64,000 bases of DNA. It comes from Bryobacterales bacterium. Lineage in GTDB: Bacteria; Acidobacteriota; Terriglobia; Bryobacterales; Bryobacteraceae. The stretch lies in assembly GCA_947446025.1 (NCBI GenBank), contig CANFEY010000006.1:51004-115003 (forward strand), in the 5' to 3' direction. This document shows positions 52,312 to 60,975 of this stretch, piece after piece. A program made the translations under genes and the position numbers. A model generated the notes under the pieces. It did no database searches and was not told where the DNA came from. It worked only from the letters and a program-made list of their open reading frames with translations. Position 1 is the first letter of the stretch, and every line of letters starts with the position of its first letter.

Positions 52312-52728
52312 GTGAATCCACCAAAGCTCAACCGGATCCTGGAAACCGCGCTCTACGTAGCCGACGTGGAGCGGTCCCGCGCCTTCTACGAACGCATCCT
52401 GGGCCTGACCTGTTTCCTCGCACTTGACCGCATGTGCGCCCTGTCCGCCGGCCCAAGCTTGCTGCTGCTTTTCTTGCGCGGCGGCACCACCGAGTGGGTC
52501 GAACTCCCCGGCGGACGCTTGCCTCCACACGACGGCAGCGGGACCAGCCATTTCGCGTTCGCCATCGATGCCGGCACGCTCCCGGCCTGGAAGCAACGCC
52601 TAGCCGATCACGGTGTCCCCATCACCAGCGAAGTTCGCTGGGACCTGGGCGGCACCAGCATCTACTTTGACGACCCGGACGGCCACGTGGTCGAACTTGC
52701 CACGCCCGGAGTCTGGCCGGTCTATTGA
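52312..52728 (+). CDS. VOC-family (glyoxalase/bleomycin-resistance fold) protein
   Basis: 138 residues, GTG start with GGGGGGA upstream. Single VOC domain: ILETALYVADVERSRAFYERILGL and IYFDDPDGHVVEL, the latter containing the metal-ligand Glu. Could be a small metalloenzyme or binding protein; substrate unknown. Its 3' end overlaps the convergent secreted-protein gene by 7 bases. Confidence 0.88.
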   Translation: MNPPKLNRILETALYVADVERSRAFYERILGLTCFLALDRMCALSAGPSLLLLFLRGGTTEWVELPGGRLPPHDGSGTSHFAFAIDAGTLPAWKQRLADHGVPITSEVRWDLGGTSIYFDDPDGHVVELATPGVWPVY

Positions 52729-53699
52729 GGCGCAAGGTGCTGCGGGTAGTGGTCGCCTTCGCAGACCAACTCTAGAATCTCTTCCCCCGGCGTCAGATCC
52801 CACACCACATGCCAGGTCCAGGGCTTAGTGAACGCACCCGGATCTTCAATCACGAAGTCCTTTTCGATGTGCCCCGCATCCACGCGCCGGACGCGTTGCA
52901 CCACGTGCAGCGCCTCGGTGTGCGGATAAATCCCCAGCCAGCTGCGGTCGTGGAACCCCACCGTGTCGATCACCAACGTATCGCCATCCCAACGCCCAAT
53001 GGAGTGCCCCATCCACGAAGGATCGTGGTTCGCGGGATGCCCGCGCCCGTCCATGAAGACTTGCGTCACGCCCGGAAGATTGCCGTCCCACAGGATCACG
53101 ATGAGCCCCGGAGTCTGCACAATTTTGTAGAGGAACGGGTCCTTCAGGATCGGATCGCCCGGTAAGCAGAAACCCGACGGATGATCGCGCCCGCCGTTCG
53201 CCGCGCGTTCCATGAAGAGCTTCTCCGCCCATGGCTGGAACCCGGGCGTCTCGCCGCTCCCCGGTAATCCGAGCCACACACCCGACAAGTCGGGCTTGCC
53301 ATCGGGGGTTCGCGGCACCGGACCGGAGGGCGCGGGCGACCGTAAGCGCACCAGCATGGCGATGTCATCCCCAGGTGTTCCCAGGTTGCCGCCCCACGGC
53401 ATGGCGATATCGAGCCGCAGCGGCTGCCCTGCCCGCGCTACGATCCCTGCCTGCTGATAACGCTTGAAGGTGAATCCGATCGTCGGGATGGTCAGGTCGT
53501 AGGTGCCGGCGGGCAGTTCTGCCGTATAGCTGCCGTCAGCTTTGCTGGTTGCCGGATACACTACCGCAGTCGCGGAATTCTTGAATTGCAGCGACGCGGT
53601 AGCCACGGCACCGCCGTCGGGATCCGTGATCCTGCCTACGATGCTTTGCGCGGTCAGCGGCAGCGTCAACAGGCACAAGCAGAGGATTCGCGTGGACAT
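52722..53699 (-). CDS. Carboxypeptidase-regulatory-like domain fused to the acidobacterial 'GKPDLSG.W' secreted family
   Basis: 325 residues, signal MSTRILCLCLLTLPLTAQ. Residues 19-90 form a CarboxypepD_reg domain (VGRITDPDGGAVATASLQF, DGSYTAELPAGTYDLTI). Residues about 125-325 are the family domain: GKPDLSGVW, FCLPGDPI, YKIVQTPGLIVIL, SIGRWDGDTLVIDT. It is the third member of the family in the window. Starts 3 bases after the nuclease gene, so part of the miaB operon. Confidence 0.8.
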   Translation of the reverse strand: MSTRILCLCLLTLPLTAQSIVGRITDPDGGAVATASLQFKNSATAVVYPATSKADGSYTAELPAGTYDLTIPTIGFTFKRYQQAGIVARAGQPLRLDIAMPWGGNLGTPGDDIAMLVRLRSPAPSGPVPRTPDGKPDLSGVWLGLPGSGETPGFQPWAEKLFMERAANGGRDHPSGFCLPGDPILKDPFLYKIVQTPGLIVILWDGNLPGVTQVFMDGRGHPANHDPSWMGHSIGRWDGDTLVIDTVGFHDRSWLGIYPHTEALHVVQRVRRVDAGHIEKDFVIEDPGAFTKPWTWHVVWDLTPGEEILELVCEGDHYPQHLAPQ

Positions 53700-53702
53700 A
53701 AA

Positions 53703-54185
53703 CTACATCTTGTACTGGCCGAGATCGTCGTCCTTCAAGCCTTCCAGCCAGCGCCGCAATTCGTCGGTGCTGCCCGGCTCGCTGAGCGCCGCGGCACGCG
53801 ACGTCTTCAGCACGGAATCTTCCACGTAGATCGGACAATCAAGGCGCAGGGCGATCGCCAGCGCGTCGCTCGGCCGCGAATCCACGGCGATCAGCTTGCC
53901 TTGGCGTTCCACCCAAATCACCGCGTAGTAGGTGTCGTCCTTGAGATCGCACACCACTACCTTCTTCACGCCCGCGTCCATTCCCAGAAGCATGTTGCGG
54001 ATCAGATCGTGCGTCATGGGACGGGCGGTCGATTCCTTGGCGATCTCCAGGGCGATCGCGTTGGCTTCCGGCATGCCCACCCAAATGGGGAGCACGGAAT
54101 TGCCGTCGACGTCTTTCAGGACGACGATCGGGATGTTGTTGGTGGGGTCTATCATCAAGCCCCGGATCTTCATTTCTACTTCCAT
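53703..54185 (-). CDS. Bifunctional nuclease family protein (DUF151)
   Basis: 160 residues. BFN/DUF151 signatures are LPIWVGMPEANAIALEI, MTHDLIRNML and VDSRPSDALAIALRLDCPIYV. The plant homologue has DNase and RNase activity; bacterial roles remain unclear. It starts 6 bases after miaB. DUF151 proteins commonly lie next to miaB in several phyla, so this context is normal. Confidence 0.92.
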   Translation of the reverse strand: MEVEMKIRGLMIDPTNNIPIVVLKDVDGNSVLPIWVGMPEANAIALEIAKESTARPMTHDLIRNMLLGMDAGVKKVVVCDLKDDTYYAVIWVERQGKLIAVDSRPSDALAIALRLDCPIYVEDSVLKTSRAAALSEPGSTDELRRWLEGLKDDDLGQYKM

Positions 54186-54191
54186 AAACTC

Positions 54192-55502
54192 CTATTGAAC
54201 CGCCTCTCCTACTAGAGAGTTGGGACCGGAACGCGTTACGCGAACTTCCAGGTATGTTCCAGTAATATCTTCGTCCGAACTGGGGCGCAGGAAGTTCACC
54301 ATCTTGTGTTGTGAGGTCCGGCCCATCCACTGCCCTGTGGCTTTGTTGAAGCCTTCCACCATGCACTCAGCTACCACGCCGACGTACTGCGCGTTGCGCC
54401 GGATCTGGATCGCGCGCTGATGTTCCTGCAAGATCGCCAGACGCCGGGATTTTTCTTCTTCCGAGATGTGATCCTCCAGCGCCAGCGCCGGTGTATTCGG
54501 ACGGCGCGAATACTTGAAGCTGAACAGGGCGTCGTATTCCACTTCGTCCAGCAGCGCCAAGGTGGCCTCGAAATCGGCTTCGGTTTCGCCCGGAAAGCCG
54601 ACAATGATGTCGCTGGTGATCGCAATCGGGCGCGCCGCGCTCTTCATCCACTGAATCCGCAACATGTACTCTTCGAGCGAATACGACCGTTGCATCCCGC
54701 GCAAGACTTCGGTGGAACCCGACTGCACCGGCAAGTGTACGTGATTGCACAAATTCGGATTGCGGTCGATGGCGTCGATGATTTCCTTGGTAAAGTCCCG
54801 GGGATGCGACGTGGTGAAGCGTACACGCCGGATGCCCGGCACCTTGCCGACTCCATCCAGCAGCTGTGCGAAGTTCCATCCCGTGGGCGAAGGATCGCGG
54901 TAGCTGTTCACGTTCTGGCCCAGCAGCTGAATCTCCGAATACCCGGATCGCGCCAGGTCCGCCGCCTCGCGCAACACCGAATCGCTGGTGCTGCTGCGCT
55001 CCGGCCCGCGTGTGAATGGGACCACGCAATAGGCGCACTTCTTGTCGCAGCCCTCAATGATTGTGACGTAGGCCCGATGTGGATTGTCGCGCCGTGTGTA
55101 GGGAGTCTCAAAGGTGTCTTCGGTGTCCAGGCTCAGCCCGGTGACGCGCTTATTCCCTGCCTCCAACTGCACCAGCATCTGCGGCAACTGGTTGTAACTG
55201 GCTGACCCGCACACCATGCTCACGTGCGGCGCGCGCTCGAAAATCTTCTCGCCCTCTTGCTGCGCCACGCACCCCAGCACCGCAAACGTCTTGCCTTTGT
55301 TCTCGCGCTTGAAACGGTCCAACCGGTTGAAGACTTTTTGTTCGGCTTTGTCGCGGATGCTACAGGTGTTGTAGAGCACCAGTTCGGCGTCTTCCGGCGT
55401 TTCCACCTGGCTGTAGCCCTGGCCCACCAGCGTGCCCACGACTTTTTCTGAGTCGTGCGCGTTCATCTGGCATCCGAACGTTTCGATGTAGAAAGTTTTC
55501 AC
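54192..55502 (-). CDS. miaB: tRNA-2-methylthio-N6-dimethylallyladenosine synthase
   Basis: 436 residues. The N-terminal MTTase domain has three Cys (FGCQMNAHDSEK, NTCSIRDKAEQK, LGCVAQQEGE) for one [4Fe-4S] cluster. The radical SAM domain has GCDKKCAYCVVPFTRG for the second. A TRAM domain closes the C-terminus (ITGTYLEVRVTRSGPNSLVG). Adds a methylthio group to i6A37 in tRNAs reading UNN codons. Confidence 0.97.
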   Translation of the reverse strand: MKTFYIETFGCQMNAHDSEKVVGTLVGQGYSQVETPEDAELVLYNTCSIRDKAEQKVFNRLDRFKRENKGKTFAVLGCVAQQEGEKIFERAPHVSMVCGSASYNQLPQMLVQLEAGNKRVTGLSLDTEDTFETPYTRRDNPHRAYVTIIEGCDKKCAYCVVPFTRGPERSSTSDSVLREAADLARSGYSEIQLLGQNVNSYRDPSPTGWNFAQLLDGVGKVPGIRRVRFTTSHPRDFTKEIIDAIDRNPNLCNHVHLPVQSGSTEVLRGMQRSYSLEEYMLRIQWMKSAARPIAITSDIIVGFPGETEADFEATLALLDEVEYDALFSFKYSRRPNTPALALEDHISEEEKSRRLAILQEHQRAIQIRRNAQYVGVVAECMVEGFNKATGQWMGRTSQHKMVNFLRPSSDEDITGTYLEVRVTRSGPNSLVGEAVQ

Positions 55503-55535
55503 GCTACTTCCATTGTACGAGATCGCACGAGGCTG

Positions 55536-55557
55536 GCCCCGTTCGTAAGAGCGGGGC
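55536..55557. repeat. GCCCC palindrome, single hairpin of the dispersed family
   Basis: GCCCCGTTCGTAAGAGCGGGGC, between the divergent miaB and the repetitive secreted protein. Its loop TTCGTAAG is shared in pattern with other copies. Not a terminator by position, since both genes point away. Confidence 0.65.
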
Positions 55558-55610
55558 TTCTAAGGTGTTCGCTCGATTGTTGCGTGGGGGCATTCGGCCT
55601 AGAGTAGGAG

Positions 55611-56606
55611 ATGATGCGGTCTCTCTTAATCCTGTCGATTCCAGCGGCGCTGCTCGCGCAATCCACCACCACCACCTACCAGACCGGCACCAACGGCCAA
55701 CGCATAGCGGTTTCCACCGTGGACCAATCCGCCACCGGCGAACGCACCCAGCGCATACAGTCGACCAATGGGAGCCAGATCCCGACGGAAAAGACCTCCG
55801 AGCGTGTATTGCGCGACGACTCCGGCGGCAAGACCATCGAACGCACCATTCAGAAGTACGACGCCAACGGCCGGCCCGGCGGCATCGAGAAGATCACCAT
55901 TGAGGAAACGCCTCTCGCAGGCGGCGGCAAGCTTTCCAAAGAAACCCGCGCCCAATCCGACATGAACGGCCGCTTCAGTCCTGTGGAACGCCGCACCACC
56001 GAAACGCGCGTCTCCGGCCAGACCACCACCACCAGCGTCACCGTGGACCGGCCCACACCCAGCAATGCGTTCCAAACCGCCGAGCGCCGCAACACCGTCA
56101 CCGTCGGCCCCGCGGGCAAACAGCAATCGACGGAAACCGTGGAACGGGCCGACGTCGCGGGCCGCTTCCGCCAGGTTGGCCGCACCGAATCCTCCACCCA
56201 GGCCGCCGGCGATAAGACCACGCAAAACACCGCGGTCTACGAACTCGACGCAGTGGGGAAGCTCACGTTGGCGAAACAGACCGTCGCCACCACCACCAAG
56301 CGCCCTTCCGGCGACGTCACTGAAACCAACGTCTTCGCCACCGCGACCCTGGGCCGCACGGCCTCGGCCACGGACAGGCTCCAGTTACAGGAACAGCAGG
56401 TCACGGAGCGCAAGATCGCAGCCGACGGATCGGTCACCGAAGCGGTCAGCGTGCGCCTGCCCAACCCCTCGGACCCAACTAAACTGAGTGACGCCAAGAA
56501 GATCTCTGAAACCGTATGCTCCGGCAAATGCCTCCCGGCCGCCGCGCCGCCGGTGGTCACGCCAGCAGTAGCCCCCGCTAAGCCAGCAACTGCGGCAAAG
56601 CCGTAG
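55611..56606 (+). CDS. Secreted Thr/Arg-rich repetitive protein, lineage-specific
   Basis: 331 residues with signal peptide (MMRSLLILSIPAALLAQ). The body is composed of degenerate repeats of about 45 residues. Examples are ERTIQKYDANGRPGGIEKIT, KETRAQSDMNGRFSPVERRT and ETVERADVAGRFRQVGRTE. They share a D-x-x-GR core and alternate with Thr-rich strands. The C-terminus is Pro/Ala-rich after a short CSGKC pair. YD-repeat-like beta solenoid or fibre is possible. The 3' end overlaps deoB by 29 bases on the other strand. Confidence 0.7.
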   Translation: MMRSLLILSIPAALLAQSTTTTYQTGTNGQRIAVSTVDQSATGERTQRIQSTNGSQIPTEKTSERVLRDDSGGKTIERTIQKYDANGRPGGIEKITIEETPLAGGGKLSKETRAQSDMNGRFSPVERRTTETRVSGQTTTTSVTVDRPTPSNAFQTAERRNTVTVGPAGKQQSTETVERADVAGRFRQVGRTESSTQAAGDKTTQNTAVYELDAVGKLTLAKQTVATTTKRPSGDVTETNVFATATLGRTASATDRLQLQEQQVTERKIAADGSVTEAVSVRLPNPSDPTKLSDAKKISETVCSGKCLPAAAPPVVTPAVAPAKPATAAKP

Positions 56607-57744
56607 TGCCCACCGAAATCCGCGCACCGAAGTTGTCCGCCACCGTCTGACCGATGTCTGCCAGCGTCGCGCGCGTCCCCAAGTTAACCGCCCGTGCGTG
56701 CTTCCCGTACATCAACACCGGCACATACTCGCGGCTGTGATCGGTGGACGGCGTCGTCGGATCGCATCCATGGTCCGCCGTCAATATCGCCAGATCGTTC
56801 GGCCCCAGCGCGGCCTCCAGTTGCGGCAACCACGCATCCGCCTCTTCCAGCGCGCGCGCGTACCCTTCCACATCGTTGCGATGCCCGTAGTTCTGGTCGA
56901 AGTCCACCAGATTGGTCCACAGCAGCCCGCGCTCCATCTCCGCCAGCATCGAAAGCGTCTTCGCCATGCCATCCGCGTTGGACTTGGTCTTCACGTGGTC
57001 CCCAATGCCGCGCCCCAGGAACACATCAAAAATCTTCCCTACGCTCGACACCGGAACCTTCGCCGCCTGCAATTGATCCAGCAACATCCCCTTCGGCGGA
57101 GCCGTCGCATAGTCGCGCCGGTTCGTAGTCCGCTGGAACGCCCCCGGCTCCCCTTCGAACGGCCGCGCGATCACCCGGCCTACCTCATACGGACCCACCA
57201 GCATCGCCCGAGCCTGCTCGCAAATCTTGTACAACTCAAACAGCGGAACTACATCCTCATGTGCCGCGATCTGAAACACGCTGTCGGCCGAGGTGTAGAC
57301 AATCGGTGAACCCGTCTCCATATGTTCCGCGCCCAGCTCGTCAATAATTTCCGTACCGGAAGCGGCCTTGTTGCCCAGCGAACTACGCCCGGCCTCGCTC
57401 TCAAACCGGTCCATTAACTCGCGTGGAAACCCGTTGGGGAACAGCGGCAGCGGCTTCGCCAAATGAATCCCCGCCATCTCCCAGTGGCCTGTGGTGGTGT
57501 CCTTGCCCGGCGACGCCAGCGCGCACCGCCCATACGCCGCCACCGGATCCGCCGCCGCAGTCAGCCCTTCAAACGGGCGAATATTCGCCAAGCCCCACCG
57601 GCACAGATTCGGCAGCGCGAGCCTGCGTTGCCGCGCGATGTTCCCCAGCGTGTCGCTGCCCACGTCTCCATACGCCGCCGCGTCCGGCATCTCACCGATG
57701 CCCACGCTATCCAGCACAATCCACACAATCCGATCAAAGCTCAT
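56578..57744 (-). CDS. deoB: Phosphopentomutase
   Basis: 388 residues. Alkaline-phosphatase-fold mutase: WIVLDSVGIGEMPDA at the N-terminus with the metal Asp, GSDTLGN, NLVDFDQNYGHRND, and LTADHGCDPTTPSTDHSREYVPVL with the metal His/Asp set. Interconverts ribose 1- and 5-phosphate in nucleoside salvage. Start overlaps the TlpA-like gene by 4 bases; last gene of the yebC-ruvC operon. Confidence 0.96.
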   Translation of the reverse strand: MSFDRIVWIVLDSVGIGEMPDAAAYGDVGSDTLGNIARQRRLALPNLCRWGLANIRPFEGLTAAADPVAAYGRCALASPGKDTTTGHWEMAGIHLAKPLPLFPNGFPRELMDRFESEAGRSSLGNKAASGTEIIDELGAEHMETGSPIVYTSADSVFQIAAHEDVVPLFELYKICEQARAMLVGPYEVGRVIARPFEGEPGAFQRTTNRRDYATAPPKGMLLDQLQAAKVPVSSVGKIFDVFLGRGIGDHVKTKSNADGMAKTLSMLAEMERGLLWTNLVDFDQNYGHRNDVEGYARALEEADAWLPQLEAALGPNDLAILTADHGCDPTTPSTDHSREYVPVLMYGKHARAVNLGTRATLADIGQTVADNFGARISVGTTALPQLLA

Positions 57745-58991
57745 CGTTCCCTCGCCAGCATGTTCTGTATCCGCGCCGTCATCTGATCCAGGAACGTACT
57801 CGGATCAAACCCATCCATCCGGCTGACCAACTTCCCTGTTCTGTCAAACAGAATCGTCGCCGGAATTTGCATCACGTTCAGCAGCCGAGCCAGTCCATCT
57901 TCAAAGTAGACCGTCTTGTCCCACTTCTGCTCGTCCAGGAAGGGTTCCACCACGCTGCGATCTTCGTCAGCGTTGATTTGCAGAAACACCACCCCGCTCG
58001 TTTCGGGGAATCGTTCCTTCAACGTCGCATAGAGAGGATGCTGCGTCCGGCACGGCACGCACCAGCTGGCCCAAAAATCCATCACCACGATCTTGCCCCG
58101 CAGCTGAGGCAGAGGGAGCGGCTTGCCGTCCAACCCGCCCAGCGTGTACTCCATGGCGTCTTCCAGCCCGGCGTTCGGCTCCATCGCCTGCAGCGCCTTG
58201 CGCCGATTTTCCGTAAGCATCGCCATGCGGTCAAAGGCGGCCAGGACCACTTCGCCCAAACCTTTTTGGGACCCATTCCGAGCGGCAAACCACTCGCCCA
58301 GCAGCTTGCGATCATTCTGCCGGGCCGCGTCACTGCTGTTCAAATCCGAAACCACCAACGCCTCGGCCAGCCGCTCAATCGCAGCTTCCGTTTTGCCCGC
58401 GCCCTGCAACTGCTCAGCCCGCTCGCGCGCAGCCTCTTCGCTCGGATACACCAGAAACGCCCGTTCCGCTAGCTGCGCAGCTTCGTCCGCCAACCCCGCG
58501 ATGCCGCGCGCCCGAGCCTGGTACAGCAACGCGCGAGACATCTCCCTGTCCCAGTCCTCCTGCTTGCGCGCTGCCCCCACGCCCGGAGCCACTTTCAGCC
58601 CGTTCAACAACTCCTCCAGCCTGCGGGCATGCGCATACGCCCGCTCCGCCAGTTCCTTGTTCCCTTTATTTACCAGCGCGAAGGAGAGCCGGTCCAACAG
58701 CAGCAAGTCTTCCGGCAGCGCCTCGAGCAATGGCTCGCCGTACTTCACCAGCCGGTCCAGATCCCCGACATCGAGCGCCGCCTTCGCCAACGTCTGCTCA
58801 ATAGCCGCCATCTGCGCCGACTTCGGAAACTTCGCCAGGTGCGCTTCCAGCGCGCGGATCATGTCCAAGGCCCCGGTCTGCCCGTCGGTCAGCGCCGCCA
58901 TCAACGACTGCTGCTCCGCCACCGAAGGCTCCTGCCCCCACACGCAAGAAGCGCTGCACAGAACCGCGACCGTAAGGAAGCGGACAGTCAT
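57741..58991 (-). CDS. TlpA-like thioredoxin-fold protein with helical (TPR-like) N-terminus
   Basis: 416 residues, signal peptide [19 protein letters not shown]. Residues about 30-260 are helical repeats. The C-terminal domain has the redox motif WASWCVPCRTQHP (CxxC) with LRGKIVVMDF before it and IPATILFDRTGKLV after it. Periplasmic disulfide reductase or thiol-redox protein. Overlaps genes on both sides by 4 bases. Confidence 0.87.
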   Translation of the reverse strand: MTVRFLTVAVLCSASCVWGQEPSVAEQQSLMAALTDGQTGALDMIRALEAHLAKFPKSAQMAAIEQTLAKAALDVGDLDRLVKYGEPLLEALPEDLLLLDRLSFALVNKGNKELAERAYAHARRLEELLNGLKVAPGVGAARKQEDWDREMSRALLYQARARGIAGLADEAAQLAERAFLVYPSEEAARERAEQLQGAGKTEAAIERLAEALVVSDLNSSDAARQNDRKLLGEWFAARNGSQKGLGEVVLAAFDRMAMLTENRRKALQAMEPNAGLEDAMEYTLGGLDGKPLPLPQLRGKIVVMDFWASWCVPCRTQHPLYATLKERFPETSGVVFLQINADEDRSVVEPFLDEQKWDKTVYFEDGLARLLNVMQIPATILFDRTGKLVSRMDGFDPSTFLDQMTARIQNMLARER

Positions 58992-59596
58992 GGAACCCTG
59001 ACCGCCTTAAACGCCTCACTCAATCCCGCCGCCCGCTCCCGAGCCATATTCAGCAACGATTCATTCTTCGCAATCCGGTCCAGCATCGGAACAAACTGCG
59101 CCGCCGCCACCACTCGCTTCCCCTGCCAAGCCGCGTCCAGCCGCATCACAATCTCGTTGACCCCCAGCCGGTCATACTTGTAGGTCCGCTCCAAATCCGC
59201 GAGTATCCGCTGGCTCTCACTGATGTGCTCGAACCAGTCCTGCAAGGCGCGCGCATTCTCGTCGTTGCTGTGGTTGTAGCGAACCTCTGTGGCGGACCCG
59301 CCCTCTTCCCAGCGATACGTCTTATCCCCCGTCCTGGCCACTTTCAGACCGCTCTCAAGCTTCGTCTTGAAGTGACCCAACTTCGCCGCCAAGTCGAAAA
59401 TGGCTGACACCTCCGCCGCCTCTAACTGAACCTTATCCGGCTCCGGCTCATTCGCTTCTTCCTGATACGTCATCGCCCCGGCCTGGGTGATCGTGATCTT
59501 GGCGTAAGCCGGATTTGATCCCGGAAACACCTTCGTGTAGACAATGCGTTGCGCATTCACGGAGAGCGCCACTAAGCACAGGAGTAGTAGTTTCAC
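58988..59596 (-). CDS. Exported protein of unknown function in the ruvC operon
   Basis: 202 residues from GTG 59596, which overlaps the ruvC stop as GTGA and gives a signal peptide ([15 protein letters not shown]). The ORF-track start at 59647 lies in ruvC and is not needed. The mature protein has a beta-rich first half ([21 protein letters not shown]) and helical C-terminus ([30 protein letters not shown]). No family recognised. Confidence 0.7.
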   Translation of the reverse strand: MKLLLLCLVALSVNAQRIVYTKVFPGSNPAYAKITITQAGAMTYQEEANEPEPDKVQLEAAEVSAIFDLAAKLGHFKTKLESGLKVARTGDKTYRWEEGGSATEVRYNHSNDENARALQDWFEHISESQRILADLERTYKYDRLGVNEIVMRLDAAWQGKRVVAAAQFVPMLDRIAKNESLLNMARERAAGLSEAFKAVRVP

Positions 59597-60093
59597 GGTG
59601 CCACCTTGAGAACTCGTTGCCCGGAAACGTGAGAAGTAGCGTGACAAATCGCCACCGCCACCGCATCCGAAGCATCTTCCGTTTCGAACTCGCCCTTCAT
59701 CCCGGTGATGTTGCGGACCATCAGCTGCACCTGGCTCTTCTCCGCCCGCCCATACCCCACCAAGCTGCTCTTTACTTCCAGCGGCGAGTACTCCCCGAAC
59801 TCCACACCTGCTTCGGCGATCGCCAGCAGCGCCACGCCCCGCACGTGCGCCAGCTTGAGCGCGGTCTTGACGTTCAAGGAATAGAAGAGCCCTTCCACCG
59901 CGGCGGCATCCGGCTGATGCTCATCCAGCACGGCCCGCAGCCCCACGGCGATGGTCTTCAAACGCAACTCCAGCGGATGTGCGGCCTTAGTCTTGATGAC
60001 GCCGTGCCCCACCACGCTGTGGCGGCGGCCATCGCTTTCGATGACGCCCCAGCCGGTGCGTTCGGTGCCGCAATCGATCCCCAGTATCCGCAT
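59593..60093 (-). CDS. ruvC: Holliday junction endodeoxyribonuclease RuvC
   Basis: 166 residues. Catalytic acids are in place: Asp7 in [12 protein letters not shown], the Glu of [10 protein letters not shown], and the Asp pair of [13 protein letters not shown]. RNase H fold resolvase that cuts four-way junctions with RuvAB, which are not in the window. Starts 12 bases after yebC, the common synteny. Confidence 0.96.
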   Translation of the reverse strand: MRILGIDCGTERTGWGVIESDGRRHSVVGHGVIKTKAAHPLELRLKTIAVGLRAVLDEHQPDAAAVEGLFYSLNVKTALKLAHVRGVALLAIAEAGVEFGEYSPLEVKSSLVGYGRAEKSQVQLMVRNITGMKGEFETEDASDAVAVAICHATSHVSGQRVLKVAP

Positions 60094-60105
60094 GCCGCGG
60101 TTCCT

Positions 60106-60849
60106 TTACGAAAGCGACTCGAGTTCGCTCTCGTCGATATCGAAATTCGAGTACACGCTCTGCACGTCGTCGTGTTCTTCAAAGAAATCGTTGAGCTTCA
60201 GCATGCCCGTCGCCTGCTTGCCTTCCAGCTTGGTCAGGTTTTTAGGCAACATACCTACCTCAGCCGAAGCCGTTTCGATCTTTGCCGCGCGCAACGCCTC
60301 CACCACCGCATCGTGGGCTTCAGGCGCGGAGATCACCGTCCAGTTGCCGCCGTCATTGCGCAAATCCTCGGCGCCGGCGTTCAACACCAGATCCATCAAC
60401 GCGTCCTCGGCGGCGTTTTCGCCCTCGATCAGAATGATGCTCTTGCGCTCAAACATCCACGACACGCTGCCCTCGGTGCCCATGTTGCCGCCGAACTTAC
60501 CGAACGCATGGCGGATTTCGCTCACCGTCCGGTTCTTGTTATCCGTGGCCACGTTGACCAGCACCGCCGCACCACCAGGCCCGTAGCCTTCGTAGGTGTA
60601 CTCCTCCATCGTCGCACCTTCAAGTTCGCCGGTGCCGCGCATGATGGCTCGCTTGATGTTATCGGCCGGCATAGACTCGGCCTTCGCCGCAGCCACAGCC
60701 GTCCGCAGGCGCGGGTTCATGTCAGGATTGCCGCCCCCGCGGGCAGCGATCATGATTTCCTTGATCAGGCGGGTGAAAATTTTCCCGCGTTTGGCGTCAA
60801 GAGCGCCCTTCTTGTGCTTAATGGTCGCCCATTTTGAATGTCCGGACAT
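60106..60849 (-). CDS. yebC: YebC/PmpR family protein (translation/transcription factor)
   Basis: 247 residues from ATG 60849 with GAGG before it. Signature MSGHSKWATIKHKKGALDAKRGKIFTRL, then EYTYEGYGPGGAAVLV and RTVSEIRHAFGKFGG. The family is now linked to relief of ribosome stalling at proline stretches as well as DNA binding. The 843-codon ORF in the track is read-through on the antisense of the kinase and is rejected. Confidence 0.96.
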   Translation of the reverse strand: MSGHSKWATIKHKKGALDAKRGKIFTRLIKEIMIAARGGGNPDMNPRLRTAVAAAKAESMPADNIKRAIMRGTGELEGATMEEYTYEGYGPGGAAVLVNVATDNKNRTVSEIRHAFGKFGGNMGTEGSVSWMFERKSIILIEGENAAEDALMDLVLNAGAEDLRNDGGNWTVISAPEAHDAVVEALRAAKIETASAEVGMLPKNLTKLEGKQATGMLKLNDFFEEHDDVQSVYSNFDIDESELESLS

Positions 60850-60975
60850 AAAGACCTCGGGGCTCGCTGCAAGTTGCGGAACCCAACTGTCTAAGATAAC
60901 AGAAGTCGCCGCAGGTACGCGATTCCTACAGCCGCTAGCCTTGCGCCCAAGATCGTCGTATGATGATTTACTATT

